A stretch of DNA of 64,000 bases from assembly GCA_003586115.2 (NCBI GenBank), contig QVOM02000113.1, positions 1,585,813 through 1,649,812 of the forward strand. The letters run 5' to 3'. This document shows positions 23,900 to 34,435 of this stretch, one piece after another (position 1 is the first letter of the stretch; every line of letters starts with the position of its first letter). Both the position numbers and the translations under genes were made by a program. The notes beneath the pieces were generated by a model that saw only the letters and a list, made by a program, of their open reading frames with translations, was not told the DNA's origin and ran no database searches. Source of the stretch: Salvator merianae. Its lineage: Eukaryota > Chordata > Lepidosauria > Squamata > Teiidae.

Positions 23900-24625
23900 C
23901 CTTTGTTTTTCTGACTGTGTCATGGCCTACCTCCAGCTCCAACTGGTTCACTACCTACAGCCCCTTCAGAATAGGGATGATCTAGCCAAAGTAATCCATG
24001 CTTTTGTCATTTTTAGATCAGCCAATTGTAATGTGCTTTACATGGAGATGCACTTGAAGATGGTTCAGAAGATGCAGCTACTGCAAAATGCAACAGCAAG
24101 ACTGCTGACTGGAACAGCTGGCTGGATGCATATCACTCCGGTCTTAAAAGAGGTGCACTGGCTGCCAATTCAATACTGAGCCCAATTCCATGTGTTAATC
24201 TTAACCTGTAAGACACTCAATGGCTTGGGTCACAAATACCTAAAGGAACAGTTTATCTCATATTGATCTGCTCATGCCTTAAGATTTGCAGATGAAGGCC
24301 TCCTGTTTGCATGACCACCTTCAGTAGCTAGAGGGGTAAGCACCTGAGGTAGTGCCTTTTCAGTGGTGGCCCCCAGACTATGGAATAATCCCACCTCTAA
24401 GGTGTGTCAGGCACCTTTACTTTACATCTGTAGGAGAGCACTTATTTACCCTTGCCTTTGGCTAAGGAAACAGCTCCCCCTCTACACTTTCAAGCACTGT
24501 TACTGTTTTTAGTGCATGCATTTTACATTCTGTTTTTATTGTTGTAATCCACTCTGAAATCTTTGGGTACAGGGTGGGATAAAAATGCAAATAAATAAAT
24601 AAATACATACATACATACTCTGATC
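23900..24625 (+). mobile_element. L2-like LINE relic: RT C-terminal part through 3' tail
   Basis: The frame at 23922-24179 includes 'NRDDLAKVIHAFVIFRSANC' and 'LLQNATARLLTG', the conserved post-palm region of L2-like reverse transcriptases. After one stop the protein continues recognisably ('LNGLGHKYLKEQF', 'FSVVAPRLWN') to the C terminus. The 3' UTR 'ggctaaggaaacagctcccc' leads to 'actctgaaatctttgggtac' and an AAATA/CATA tail (about 24585-24620). The 3' UTR matches 33174-33318 closely. 5'-truncated before the RT core. Confidence 0.88.
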
Positions 24626-25519
24626 AGGTTTGTGGCCTCCCTATCACATCCACAAACCCTTTATCTTTTCACATTGCAAATTCCAGGTGGCCTGGATTTG
24701 ACCACCGCTAGCCATCACATGATTGATTCTTCAACAAACCAATAAATCTGTTCTCCCAGCCCACTAGGCCTTCTGGAATACAGAACCAAAGGTCTTCTCA
24801 GCAGGTGAAATGTGGAAACATGGGGGAAAAGATGGCTAATCATCTTTGAGCCATGCTCTGCCTACTGGCGGAACCTCATTCTGGAAGGCCTAGTGCACCA
24901 GAAAAGTTGGTCAAGCAGAGTGGCCCAGCCCAGGCTGCCTGGAAGATGGAGCGTGTAAAAGTAAAAGGCACAGATAAGACAGGAAAGAGTTTGCAATGTG
25001 ATTTGAGAAACAAAGGAGGAAGCTGCAGGTGCAATTGGGAAGGCAGGGGGTGAGATGATGGATTCTTAGAACAAGACTGGTGGTTCAAGGTTCAACTGGA
25101 ACAAAAAATCTCTTTGTGCACAGTATTGCACAACGTATTACTCAATTACAGCTATCTAAGCTTTTTCAGTTACTATCCCTGAGTAATGACCTCTCTACAA
25201 AGGAAGATGAACAGCTTCATGTATTGTTTCTTCACTATTAAATTCTAGAGAGAAAAACACACAGAACAAGTAAGGGGGCCTATTACAAATTCAGCATGAA
25301 TTAGAAAATTTATTACAAAGTGTCTGTAAAATTTGTTAAACGTAAGCTCTGGCACCATTTGTTGGCAAAAAACAGTGAGAGCTGGGATCTTCTTTATGAA
25401 TAGTGGTCAAGAGCTATGTATGGAACTAAAATTCTCATCATTCCTTGCTACTTGGTAGTTTTTCAAAGCCTATGGAACTTAATAGCTTAGTAAAATTTTG
25501 TGGACAATAGTTTTGGCTA
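24626..25519. other. No clear feature
   Basis: A short stretch at about 25415-25460 ('aaattctcatcattccttgc') resembles the repeat at 18360-18495 but is too short to call. Otherwise nothing recognised. Confidence 0.4.
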
Positions 25520-26090
25520 TCCTAAGACTAATCTCTGACTGGTTCATCAGCTTTGGCCTTTCCTGGATAGGGACAGTTTGGGACTACCCTTCAAGATGGT
25601 CCAGAAGCTAGAACTAGTGCAGAATGCAGCAGCTCAATTGCTCATGGGAGACTCTGGCCAGATACACATCATGTTAGTCCTAAAAGATCCACAGTGGTTA
25701 CCTATTTGCTGCCAAACACAATTCAAGAAGTTGATGTTGAAGTACGAAGTCCTAAATTGCTTGAGCCCCAAATATCTAAATGAGTACCTCCCCCCCAACA
25801 AACCTGCCCAGTCATTAAGCAAGAGGGGCTTCTCTGTGGTAGCTTTGGATCAGCTTTGGATCAGTTTTTCTCTGGAGATAAGTCTTGTACCAATGTTATA
25901 TGGTTTACATAGCCTGGTAAAAAATGTATCTCTTCATCCAAAAATGTATCTCTTGAATCCTAGGTTGCTCCGTATGTGTGTTATATTTTAATGTATTTTT
26001 ATCATGTTTTTAATAATAGATATTACTGAGGTCCTGGGACCTTTGAGAGAAGGTTGAGATACAAAGGTAATGAAATAAATAAAGAATTGT
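25520..26090 (+). mobile_element. L2-like LINE relic, C-terminal part and 3' end
   Basis: The frame 25578-25991 begins with a good match to the L2-like C-terminal region ('KMVQKLELVQNAAAQLL', then 'WLPICCQTQFKKL' and 'EVLNCLSPKYLNEYL') and drifts out after about 95 residues. Two tandem duplications interrupt the rest: 'agctttggatc' (25844-25862) and an about 21-bp 'aaaatgtatctctt' unit (25917-25955). The 3' end 'gaggtcctgggacctttgag' runs into AAATAAATAAAG near 26090. Same strand and family as 23900-24625 but a separate copy covering the same residues. Confidence 0.85.
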
Positions 26091-26948
26091 CTGGAGTGGT
26101 TTCTGTACATTCTTGTTTTCATATTACCTTTTGTTCATAGCTTTCCTAAACTGTTACAGAAACAAATAAAGAAACTGTTTTATGCACAGAAGGCAAAGGC
26201 AAGATAATAGATTAATATTCCCAGTAAAACTCTTCATTTTTTATTTATTTTTGGTATTGTTCATTGCTGCCTTATATGTCTTTCACTATCTTCCTCCTGT
26301 TGTTTGCTAAGTCTGTACACAGTTGTGTTTGTTAATAATATATGGTCGGTTTGATCAGAGCAATGACTCCAAACCAAGGCAGAAGGCAAGCTGGAAATGG
26401 TGACTCATGTAGAAGAACACTGGGGAGAATTGGCACGGTGTGTTTCAGCATGATGAATGACACGCTGATGCAATAACCATCCTGCCACCCCATCAACACA
26501 GTTTCTGTAGCAAGATATGCTACAATCATTTCAGGACAGAATACCCTGGCCTCACTATGTCATGCACCAAAAATCTCTTGATTAGACTTCTGCAACACAT
26601 GCTACAGAAGATTAGCCTTATGGTTTTGATTTGCATGTGGTGCAGAGGGCAAAGGCCTGTGTGCAATGGCTACGGATAAGGATTATATTATTACAGTTTT
26701 GTGGGCAATGCTGTAAAGAATGCATTAAACCCAATCTAATACAATGATACCTTCAAATGCATCTCAGCTCCCCATGGCTATATGGGCATATCTCTGTTGC
26801 TTTCCTGAAAATAGAGAAATGATTTGATATTGCCACCCTTTTGGATTTCTTGTGGTCATTTTTCCTGGAAGTATTAACCAGTTCTGACTATGCTTAGCTT
26901 TAGCAATCAGCTATGGTCAGCTATGTGCTGCCCTCTGCTGAAGCACCT
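26091..26948. other. No feature recognised
   Basis: AT-rich sequence without supportable features. Confidence 0.45.
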
Positions 26949-27011
26949 GCTCTTTGAAGACTGTCAAACTTACTTGGCAAAGGTCTCAAAGTTTGACAGT
27001 CTTCAAAGAGC
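26949..27011. repeat. Perfect 23-bp inverted repeat, 17-nt loop
   Basis: Left arm 26949-26971 ('gctctttgaagactgtcaa' then 'actt') is the exact reverse complement of 26989-27011. The total hairpin is 63 nt with no mismatch. There are no target duplications or TIR motifs of the other families. The size is in the range of a pre-miRNA hairpin, but perfect pairing and lack of flanking stem extension argue more for a recent local inverted duplication. Confidence 0.9.
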
Positions 27012-27199
27012 TCCAAGATGTATCAAGGGTAGTGGCACATCACACAGTTTTGAATGTATTGCTTCCACAGTTATGATGCTATCCAAATTAAGGCAGGTTC
27101 CCAGTGTTTTGCATTTAAAAGGTAATTAAAAATTCAATTGTTATCCCTAGTATTTCAACTGTGTTTTTGTTTTTAACAGCCAGTAAATATTTTTGATAT

Positions 27200-27480
27200 T
27201 TTTTTTTGCTTATAAATTGCTGTATAAAATTTTGTTTATATTGTTAAAGTTTGTTTAGTAAATAATTGTTGTCTTTATAAGCTACCCTGGACAATATGTT
27301 TCTATATGGTAGTAGAGTGGAATATAAGCATCCAGGGTATTTGTTTTCTCATGCTAGATTTTAATCATGTTTTTATATAACTATTATGATTTTAGTTGTT
27401 TTTATTCTCTCTGTATGTGAACCATTTCACGATTATGTTTCAATGGGAAGCAGTATATAAATATTTTAAATAAGTAAATA
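27200..27480 (+). mobile_element. Probable LINE 3' UTR(s)
   Basis: 'ataagctaccctggacaata' and, further on, 'gggaagcagtatataaatat' with an AAATAAGTAAAT tail are typical of decayed L2/CR1-like 3' ends. No coding part is visible. It abuts the tail of the minus-strand LINE starting at 27481, giving a tail-to-tail arrangement. Confidence 0.5.
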
Positions 27481-29640
27481 TTTTAGTTTTAGTCTCTCTC
27501 TCTTTCCATCCACCCATCCACCCATCCATCCATCCATCCATCCATCTCCATCTATAAAAAATCTAAAGTGGTTCACAAATGCATTAAAAACAAGGATAAA
27601 AATAATTATCAACATAAAAACCAATACACAAAACCACTGTTTAAAAGTATGGATGGGTAGCACAGGCAGTCATTCACACAGGAAAGGCCTGAGTGAAGAA
27701 GAACATATGAGATAAAAAAATATTCCAAAGGAATGTCAGACTGGAGAATATTCCAAAGGGTAGGCAACACCACTGAGAAGGCCTGCTGCATATGACTGCA
27801 AGATGACATTCCATAAGTTGTGGTACCCAAGAAAGATAAAGTCAGGTGAACTCAGCAATCTTCACAGTCTATAATGGAAGAGCCAATCTATTAGCTACTT
27901 TGATCTCAAGTTGTTTGCAGTCCTATATGCCAGACAGAGAACCTTGAATCTAGCCAGTAGCTAATTGACAACCAGTGTAATTGCTTAAGCACAGGTGTAA
28001 TGTGGGCATAAGCCAACAGACCACTCAGCAGTCTGGCCACTGCATTTTGCATCAGTTGCAGCTTCCAGAGCAGACACAAGCTGCAACTTCTGGTTGTACA
28101 TGACATCTCCCTCTTTTAGTCCCACATAGAGCACATTAAAAAAATAACCTAACAATGACATTAATGATGCATGAACTGTTACCTAGATCACCAGCTGAAG
28201 TTGGTGGTAGGCACTTCTAGCCACAGAGATCACCTGGGTCTCAAGTGGCAATGATGATTCTAGAAGCACCCCAAATACTACATAGCTCTCAAAGACAGGT
28301 AAGTTCAACATTACCTGAACTGGGAAGCTTCCTACCCACAGAATCTCCATCTTGTTAGCATTCAGCCTCACTGCCACACAGAGCCTCCCATTCCCATGGA
28401 GGATATCACAGTATCAAAAGCCATGAAATGTTATCAAGCAGAATGAAAAGAGTTGCATTCCTCTATCTCCTTCTCACCAAAGGTCATCCATCAGGGAAGG
28501 GAAGGCTGATTAGGAAGCCAGCTCGAAATGAGTTGAAATAATCAGTTTCTACATGGGTGCCTGCCACAACCCACCCTCTCTATCACCCTGTCCAAAACAG
28601 TATTTGTGACTGGATGGCAGTTAGAATAAATGTATGGGTCTAGGGAAGGTTTTCAGAAACTGACACAAATGGCTTCCAAAACTGAATTTCCTTCACTACT
28701 ATAAAATGCTCGGCAACGATGATACTGCAAAATAAGACTTTTTTCATAAGAATTTTTATCACTATATAGCAGATACGATTATGTGTTATGTGTCTCCATT
28801 CCTTCTCATGCTGAGTGGTATTCTCTAGTTGCATCCTGGCCTGTTTCATTATCTGCAGTTCATCAGAAAACCAAGGAGAAGCTCAGATCAGACTTCACAC
28901 TGTCATAAGGGTACTTGCAAATTATTGTGTCTGTCACATCTCATTACGCGATAAGTCCACAAGGATTTAAACAAGATCATTGGTTCTGACCTTAAGAAAT
29001 TAGCCCAGAATTCTCAAGAATTTCTCGGATTCCATAGGTCTCTGGAGGCAGAACATCTTAATAGGTTCTCTGCCCTATAAATATGAAACTTCAACAGATA
29101 GCTAGCATCATTCCTCTCCCAATATCAGGGCCATATCCACTGACAGTCAGAGGCTAAAACTAAACTTGGGTTAGATCAGTAACAAGTTGAGACTGTCCCA
29201 TGCCTGTCATGGAGACCATGAAATCCTAAACTGATCCAGCAATGGTGCTCTCAGCATGAATACTAAGTCCCCCAAGAAGTTCTAGGGTTTTCCAGCACTA
29301 TGAAGCGTGGATGGTACATCAACAATACTCCAAATCTCTCTTACTGACCCAAGAGCGCATACAGATTCTCATATCCTGTCTCAGCCTGCAGTGGTTTTCT
29401 GGTGTGGAAGATAGTATAACTGTAAACCACTGCAATTTTGCCACCTCAACCTCCCAGCCTGGACTGATGCTGCACTGAGAATTCTCTGCTACCCAGAACT
29501 CAGTAATGCACACCAGGTCAGTTCGCTCATCCATAATCAAGTCATGTATGGGAACTATTTTATTATGAACTGACTTGGGGTAACCTCCTTTGATGTTCAA
29601 TTGTGGCTCACAAGCATCTATATAGTCGAAAACTATATAG
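27481..29640 (-). mobile_element. L2-like LINE relic with endonuclease, linker and gapped RT
   Basis: Minus strand, 5' to 3'. An APE-type endonuclease start is at 29319-29600 ('KSVHNKIVPIHDLIMDERTD', then 'CITEFWV'). An arginine/lysine linker follows at about 28640-28860 ('KQARMQLE'). RT fingers/palm residues at about 28400-28600 end in Ala-Phe-Asp-Thr, then jump within a few codons to 'RLNANKMEILWVG' (28183-28377), which normally lies past the catalytic YADD. The C-terminal part 'LQNAVARLLSG' is at 27906-28106. So the RT core including the catalytic aspartates is deleted near 28380-28410. The 3' end carries a CCAT/GGAT simple tail (27504-27547). Many stops; dead. Confidence 0.85.
27504..27547 (+). 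repeat. (CCAT)n microsatellite
   Basis: About ten CCAT/CCAC units at the 3' boundary of the minus-strand LINE, probably expanded from its tail. Confidence 0.9.
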
Positions 29641-30128
29641 TTGTTTCAGCAGGTGTTTCAGGTAACTGCTAGTTGCTCTAGATCCCATTCCTACTTACAT
29701 ACAGCAGCAGTGGCCAAAGATAACAGTCCTTCAGTTTTAGCTGGGAGGACCTGTTGTAGCACTGGACAGCACGTCCAGACTCTTAACTTGGTAAGTGTAT
29801 CTGGGAGGAACGTGGTTCCCTTTCCTCCAGCAAGAGAGAGTATTGCTAAGTTACGACTTTACCAGCTGAGGTTGAAGTGCGGAGCAGTTTTGGTACCCTC
29901 TGGTGAGACCCCAGAATATTTCCATTAACTACATTTCCCACTGTCTGCAGCTACTGATTGCTCCTAAGGCATTTATAGAATATTAGCTAGCATGAAGCTT
30001 CAAAGAGAACTTGTACTGCTCTGAATGAAAGCTCCTTTTAAAAAAAATAAAAACGGGAAATTCCTGATCATCTTTTAATAATATTCTTGGGATTTTTTTT
30101 TCATTTTGTGCCTTATCCATGCAAAAAA
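29641..30128. other. Possible 5' part of the preceding LINE, otherwise unassigned
   Basis: It lies immediately upstream of the minus-strand endonuclease start and could be its 5' UTR, but nothing in the sequence proves this. Confidence 0.25.
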
Positions 30129-30198
30129 GGAAAGAAGGAAGGAAGGAAGGAAGGAAGGAAGGAAGGAAGGAAGGAAGGAAGGAAGGAAGGAAGGAAAA
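30129..30198 (+). repeat. (GGAA)n microsatellite, about 16 units
   Basis: Nearly pure GGAA repeat, continuing into AAAGAAAG. Frames through it (Lys-Glu-Gly-Arg or Pro-Ser-Phe-Leu repeats) are artefacts. Confidence 0.95.
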
Positions 30199-30210
30199 AA
30201 GAAAGAAAAA

Positions 30211-31429
30211 CAAAGGAGGATAACTGCATTTTGAGGCACAAGTTTGATTTTACTGCATTCTCAGACCTCTTGTTAAAGAAAACAGTAGCAAAATATGTAG
30301 TGTTAAGGATAAAGTAAAACTGTAGTAACCAATGTAATCAGGCAGAGCAGAATGTCAACATGGCAATTCACCACAAGGTTTCAAAAAGTTTAATGATGAA
30401 TTTCTGTTTTGCTTGCTTCCCATGCCTGCCGCATGTACTGGTGCACTTGCAAACAGCTCATATATAGACTGATTTGTTACATTGTATAAGAGATAGACAT
30501 GATGGAAATTGAGGATATTTCTGTTGTGCTTTCACCTGCATTGTTCAGACAGAAAAAGGGTGCTAGAAGCATGGCTGCGTGGTGACTGATAACTTTATTT
30601 TTCTCTTCCTGAATCATGTAGTAGTCTGTTGTGCTACTAAGCACATGGGTCAATAGGCATTCAGTTACTTACACCATCCTACCTCTTGAGCAATACAAAT
30701 CAAAGTATATCCACATACAAAATAGCTATTGTGCTATCATTTATTTGGCTGCATTTTCCTGAAAAAAAAATAAATTGAAAAGTCCTTGGAATAACCCACT
30801 TTGTACTTTCTATCATATGAAAGGATGCTCACAAACATTTTGCTATGAATGTACCACATTTGACCAGATGCAGAAGGTATTCTTTTTCTTTCACTTTTAT
30901 TTAAACCTCAAAAAGACTTTACAAATTCATTTCTGTGGTACACAAATGTAAACAAATTCCCAGCACAGATCTACACCAAGCCAACATTCAAGCACACTAC
31001 ATAAATAATACTCCTGTATGTAGCTTCAGGACAGTGCTGTCTAATTATTTTTTTAATAGGCTGTCTAAAACAAAACTAGGAAGAGTGAGTAGCTGAGACG
31101 TAAAATGGTCTTACCCAAATCAGAAATCTGATTCAAGACATCATTGCTTTTATATTTTCTGCTGGCTGGAACTAGATGAAGTAAAGGATTTATGAGATGA
31201 ATATCCTACCCCTTGTAGAGGAATGCAGAGTCAACCCTTTGAAATAGACTATATCTTGATGGCAAAGACAGCAGTGCAATCAATTTTATCTTATCTGACT
31301 GATTCAGTAAGTTAATATATTCACATGTTTTAGATGCATTCAAAACAGAGACACACAAATAACGTATCAGATTGGAATTAGGGCTGGGGGAGGTGACAGA
31401 AATCACTTACCTATTGAGTCACCATAGGC
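30211..31429. other. No feature recognised
   Basis: AT-rich unique-looking sequence. Confidence 0.45.
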
Positions 31430-31850
31430 CAGCATTGTTCCAGTGCACTGCCATGTAACCCATTAATTTAAAATATAATTACGCTCCACTGCTAAACACA
31501 AATGCAAAACCTTATACAGGCATGGAGATATTTTCAAGGCATTTTCCTCTGCAGAAACATCTGCAGTACCTATTTTTAAATCAAGGACCCAGCATTATGT
31601 CTTCATTGAAATTAAGCTAATCTCGGCACACTGAACCAAAAGAGCATATTTTTAATTAGTGGTGCCGCATAAGGAAAGAAATAGAATTCTATTCAAGTCC
31701 CCAGGTAGCATCGAAACCTCCAGCCAATGAGTCTAATGTTTGCCATAAGTGATTGACAAATGATTGTTTGAAGAAAATGAGGCAATTGGCTCAGAGCTTT
31801 AGTGTAAATGATGTGTATCACAAAATGTTTGGTTTTCTGCTGAAATGACA
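31430..31850. promoter_or_regulatory. Candidate conserved non-coding element (unproven)
   Basis: A repeat-free block with dense homeodomain-like words ('cattaattta', 'aattacg', 'ttaattagtgg'), few simple repeats and balanced composition, bounded on the right by a GT/GA-rich tract. This is the look of developmental enhancers in gene deserts, but conservation cannot be judged from one sequence. Confidence 0.22.
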
Positions 31851-31852
31851 TG

Positions 31853-31940
31853 CATGCATGGATTTGTGTGTCTGTTTTGTTTGTGTGTGTCTGTGTGTCC
31901 CTGTCCGTGTGTGTGTGAGAGAGAGAGGGGGGGGAAGGGA
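31853..31940 (+). repeat. GTGT/GAGA/G-run low complexity
   Basis: Interrupted GTGTGTCT units passing into (GA)n and a run of G. On the opposite strand it yields a Thr/His/Asp-rich frame that should not be taken for a gene. Confidence 0.85.
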
Positions 31941-32899
31941 GGGAGGATAGGACAGGATACTGCCAAAATACCAAACATTTTGCCATCCTAAATATATCTA
32001 GTATAGCAGTTCAAGAGGTAGTTAAATGGGCAAAAAATTCTCGGGATATAGATTAGGAAAAAATTCCAATACAATCTGTATTAAACAGAGTATGTTGTCG
32101 ACTCCTGGATGTGAGCAGAGTCCAAAGAAGTGTCAGATCACTTACAAACAAATATAATACAAAATGCACCAACAGGGGGAAAAAAGCCTGTTAGTCCAGT
32201 CTGCAGAGCCATCTGTTCCTAAGAGGAGTATTTGTTAACTGAATCAAACTGAAAATTTTACTTAGTACTGCAGGGAGAATACTGGATTTAGAAAAGAGAC
32301 ACAAGCACAGTTGAGAAAATATTTTTCTTCCCTGAAGAATAATATGGAGAAGGCACAATATATTGATAGGAACAGAATCCTGGTTACAGCATGCCACAGT
32401 GTCACCAGTTGCAGCTTATGGATATGAGAGCATGATGGTAAAGAAGGATGATGAAAGTTGTAACCAGGACATTTGAAATGAAGAGACATAAACTGAGACT
32501 GAGAATAGCCTGGAGAGAAAGAAAAATTAATAAGCAAGCATTAAAAAAAGCAGGAGAAAGAAGAAATTTGATGGAATCCATAATGAAGAGATAGCTGTGA
32601 TATTTAGGTTGTATCTGAAAATGTATTCTGTGTTTGGAGGATACCAGGATCATACGCAAAAGGAAAACCAGGAATGACATACATAGGCAACATGAAAACC
32701 TGGACTAGTGATGAAAATGATGGAAAATAGAGGAAAGTAGAGGTGGATGAATTTAGGAGAGCTGAAGACAAAGGAAAACCCTGGGAAAGGGCACTTAAAA
32801 TTAACATCCACATTCACTGAGAAACAACTATTTACCCAATGCTTAAATACAACCAAGGTGAAACTGCTATCACTACTGGAGACTAACAAACTATAAGGA
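31941..32899 (+). other. Unassigned, possibly 5' part of the downstream LINE
   Basis: A-rich on the plus strand. Overlapping hydrophobic frames of 70-144 codons on the minus strand are shadows of this A-rich strand. It may include the N-terminal region of the LINE starting by about 32900, but no residues are recognisable with confidence. Confidence 0.3.
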
Positions 32900-33173
32900 A
32901 CACGTCTAAACCACAATAATACTGATGAGATCTTAGAAATAAAGCCTACCCCCACAGAAGAAGGTGAAAAGACATCATCATGACCATGACCCAAGCTGCA
33001 AGGCAGAGCTGTTGAAATGAGAACATTGATTATAAACAAGCATGCTACTGTCAACCCTTGCACTAGGCTGCCTAAGTCTAGCACAAAAAAATATCTTCGG
33101 ACAAGATATTAGCAGATGTCAACGCAAACATACAAACCATCCCAGCTACCTCCATAACCAAAACCAAAGAACT

Positions 33174-33318
33174 GGCTAAGGAAACAGCTTCCCCTCCCCA
33201 CTTTCAGGCCCTATTATTGTTTTTAGTGTGTTCATTTTGCATTTTGTTTTTATTGCTGCAACCCATCCTGAGACCTTCAGGTATGGGGCAGGATAAAAAT
33301 GCAAATAAATAGATAAAT
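33174..33318 (+). mobile_element. L2-like LINE 3' end inserted in the R4-like LINE
   Basis: It begins 'ggctaaggaaacagcttccc' and ends in 'aataaatagataaat'. It is almost the same as the 3' UTR of the relic at 24460-24605. The flanking host LINE codons (...Thr-Lys-Glu-Leu before, Ala-Asp-Val-Ile-Leu-Glu-Met-Leu after) are nearly contiguous in the parental protein, showing a short 5'-truncated insertion. Confidence 0.8.
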
Positions 33319-33655
33319 ATGCAGACGTGATTCTAGAGATGCTTGGTTAGAAGACCAAGGCCTCAGAGGATGATATCAAGCAATGTCTCCCTTGGAAGCT
33401 AAGACTGGAAGTCAAATTAAGAGACAAGCACAAGGATGTCAGTAAGCTGACACAACTCAATATGAGTGTAAAGTTCAAGAAGGGCCACTACTATCAAAGA
33501 AATGCCAATAACTGAAGCCCTTGAAACTGCTAAACAATGGCTTACAGCATTGGTTACCAGGCTGAAGAGATGAACTAGAAAAGCAGAGGTCAAAAGGATA
33601 AATGCCCTCATCTCTATAGAACCATCTAAAGTTTACTCTCAGTTACAAGGTAGTA

Positions 33656-33724
33656 GGCTACTAAGACTAGCTATTTCAGTTGCCTTCTGGGCAAATTTGA
33701 CCCGGGTGTGTGTGTCAAACTGGA

Positions 33725-33778
<54 letters not shown>

Positions 33779-34435
33779 TGCCTTACTCTGCCTCCAAGCT
33801 TGTAATTATGCATCCCTTCAAGAAAACAACTCAGGATAAAACAACTCTTGGGTTACCTTACTCTGAGCAGGGAACTCCTTTAGCAATCACAGCCTTGAAT
33901 TGCCTGTTTCACCAAAGCGACCAATAAGGCCCACAAGAACCCATCAGACAAACAAAGAGTCAAGGAGGGGTACCAGCAAGCTCTTACCGGCTCCAGGAAG
34001 AGTTTCTTTTTGAACTCAATTAAATAGATCAAAGGAAGCTGAAACTGCAACTAAAAAAAAACCCTGTCTTCTTTAAAAATGTATTTAAAAAGCACACTAG
34101 ACTTCTTATAATAATGCAGAGTGGGGAGAGAGAGACTTAACTTTCATTCTTAGAATGATTTTGTTTGTAAACAAAAAACCTGGCAGTTAAGGAGTTAAGC
34201 AGGAGGAAACTGCTTCAACAAAGAGGTGGGGATTTCATACCCAGTGGCCTATCAGTAAACAGCACCCCTTGCAGTCATGGTAGGTTACCTGTTGAAGTGA
34301 ATAGCCTACACTTCGGGTATGTTTTTAGCCGAATATATGAATATATGTGTTTGGTAGGCTTTTTTTCTGTGTGTCTAGGAATTCTTTGCTCATTTTATTC
34401 AGGCAATTTTAAAAATCTCTAATATGATCATACCC
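33656..34435. mobile_element. Harbinger-like element family Q, copy 2, nested in LINE
   Basis: Ends: left 'ggctactaagactagctatt', right 'agatttttaaaatt' inverse side finishing 'atgatcataccc'. Both match the termini of 19616-20463, and the body is shared in inverted orientation ('cctggcagttaaggagttaa', 'gcaagctcttaccggc', 'caacaaagaggtgggg'). The host LINE reading frame (Ser-Gln-Leu-Gln-Gly before; Arg-Ala-Asp-Pro-Pro-Arg-Thr-Glu-Thr-Glu after) is split at this point. The target duplication is blurred (GTA/AAA). It contains an (AAT)n tract at 33726-33775 absent from copy 1. Confidence 0.8.
33726..33775 (+). repeat. (AAT)n microsatellite, about 16 units
   Basis: Uninterrupted AAT repeat inside the second family Q copy. 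Confidence 0.95.

Noticed and set aside
26949..27011. Calling the perfect hairpin a miRNA gene
   Set aside because: The stem is perfectly paired without the bulges and lower-stem extension usual for pre-miRNAs, and no known seed is recognised; kept as a repeat and a finding only.
30129..30198. CRISPR-like regularly spaced repeats
   Set aside because: All tandem arrays in the window are microsatellites without unique spacers; the organism is clearly a vertebrate.
32650..33084. 144-codon hydrophobic frame on the minus strand
   Set aside because: It lies antisense to the A-rich 5' region of a plus-strand LINE relic and overlaps other hydrophobic frames in different phases; the Phe/Ser/Val composition is a strand effect.
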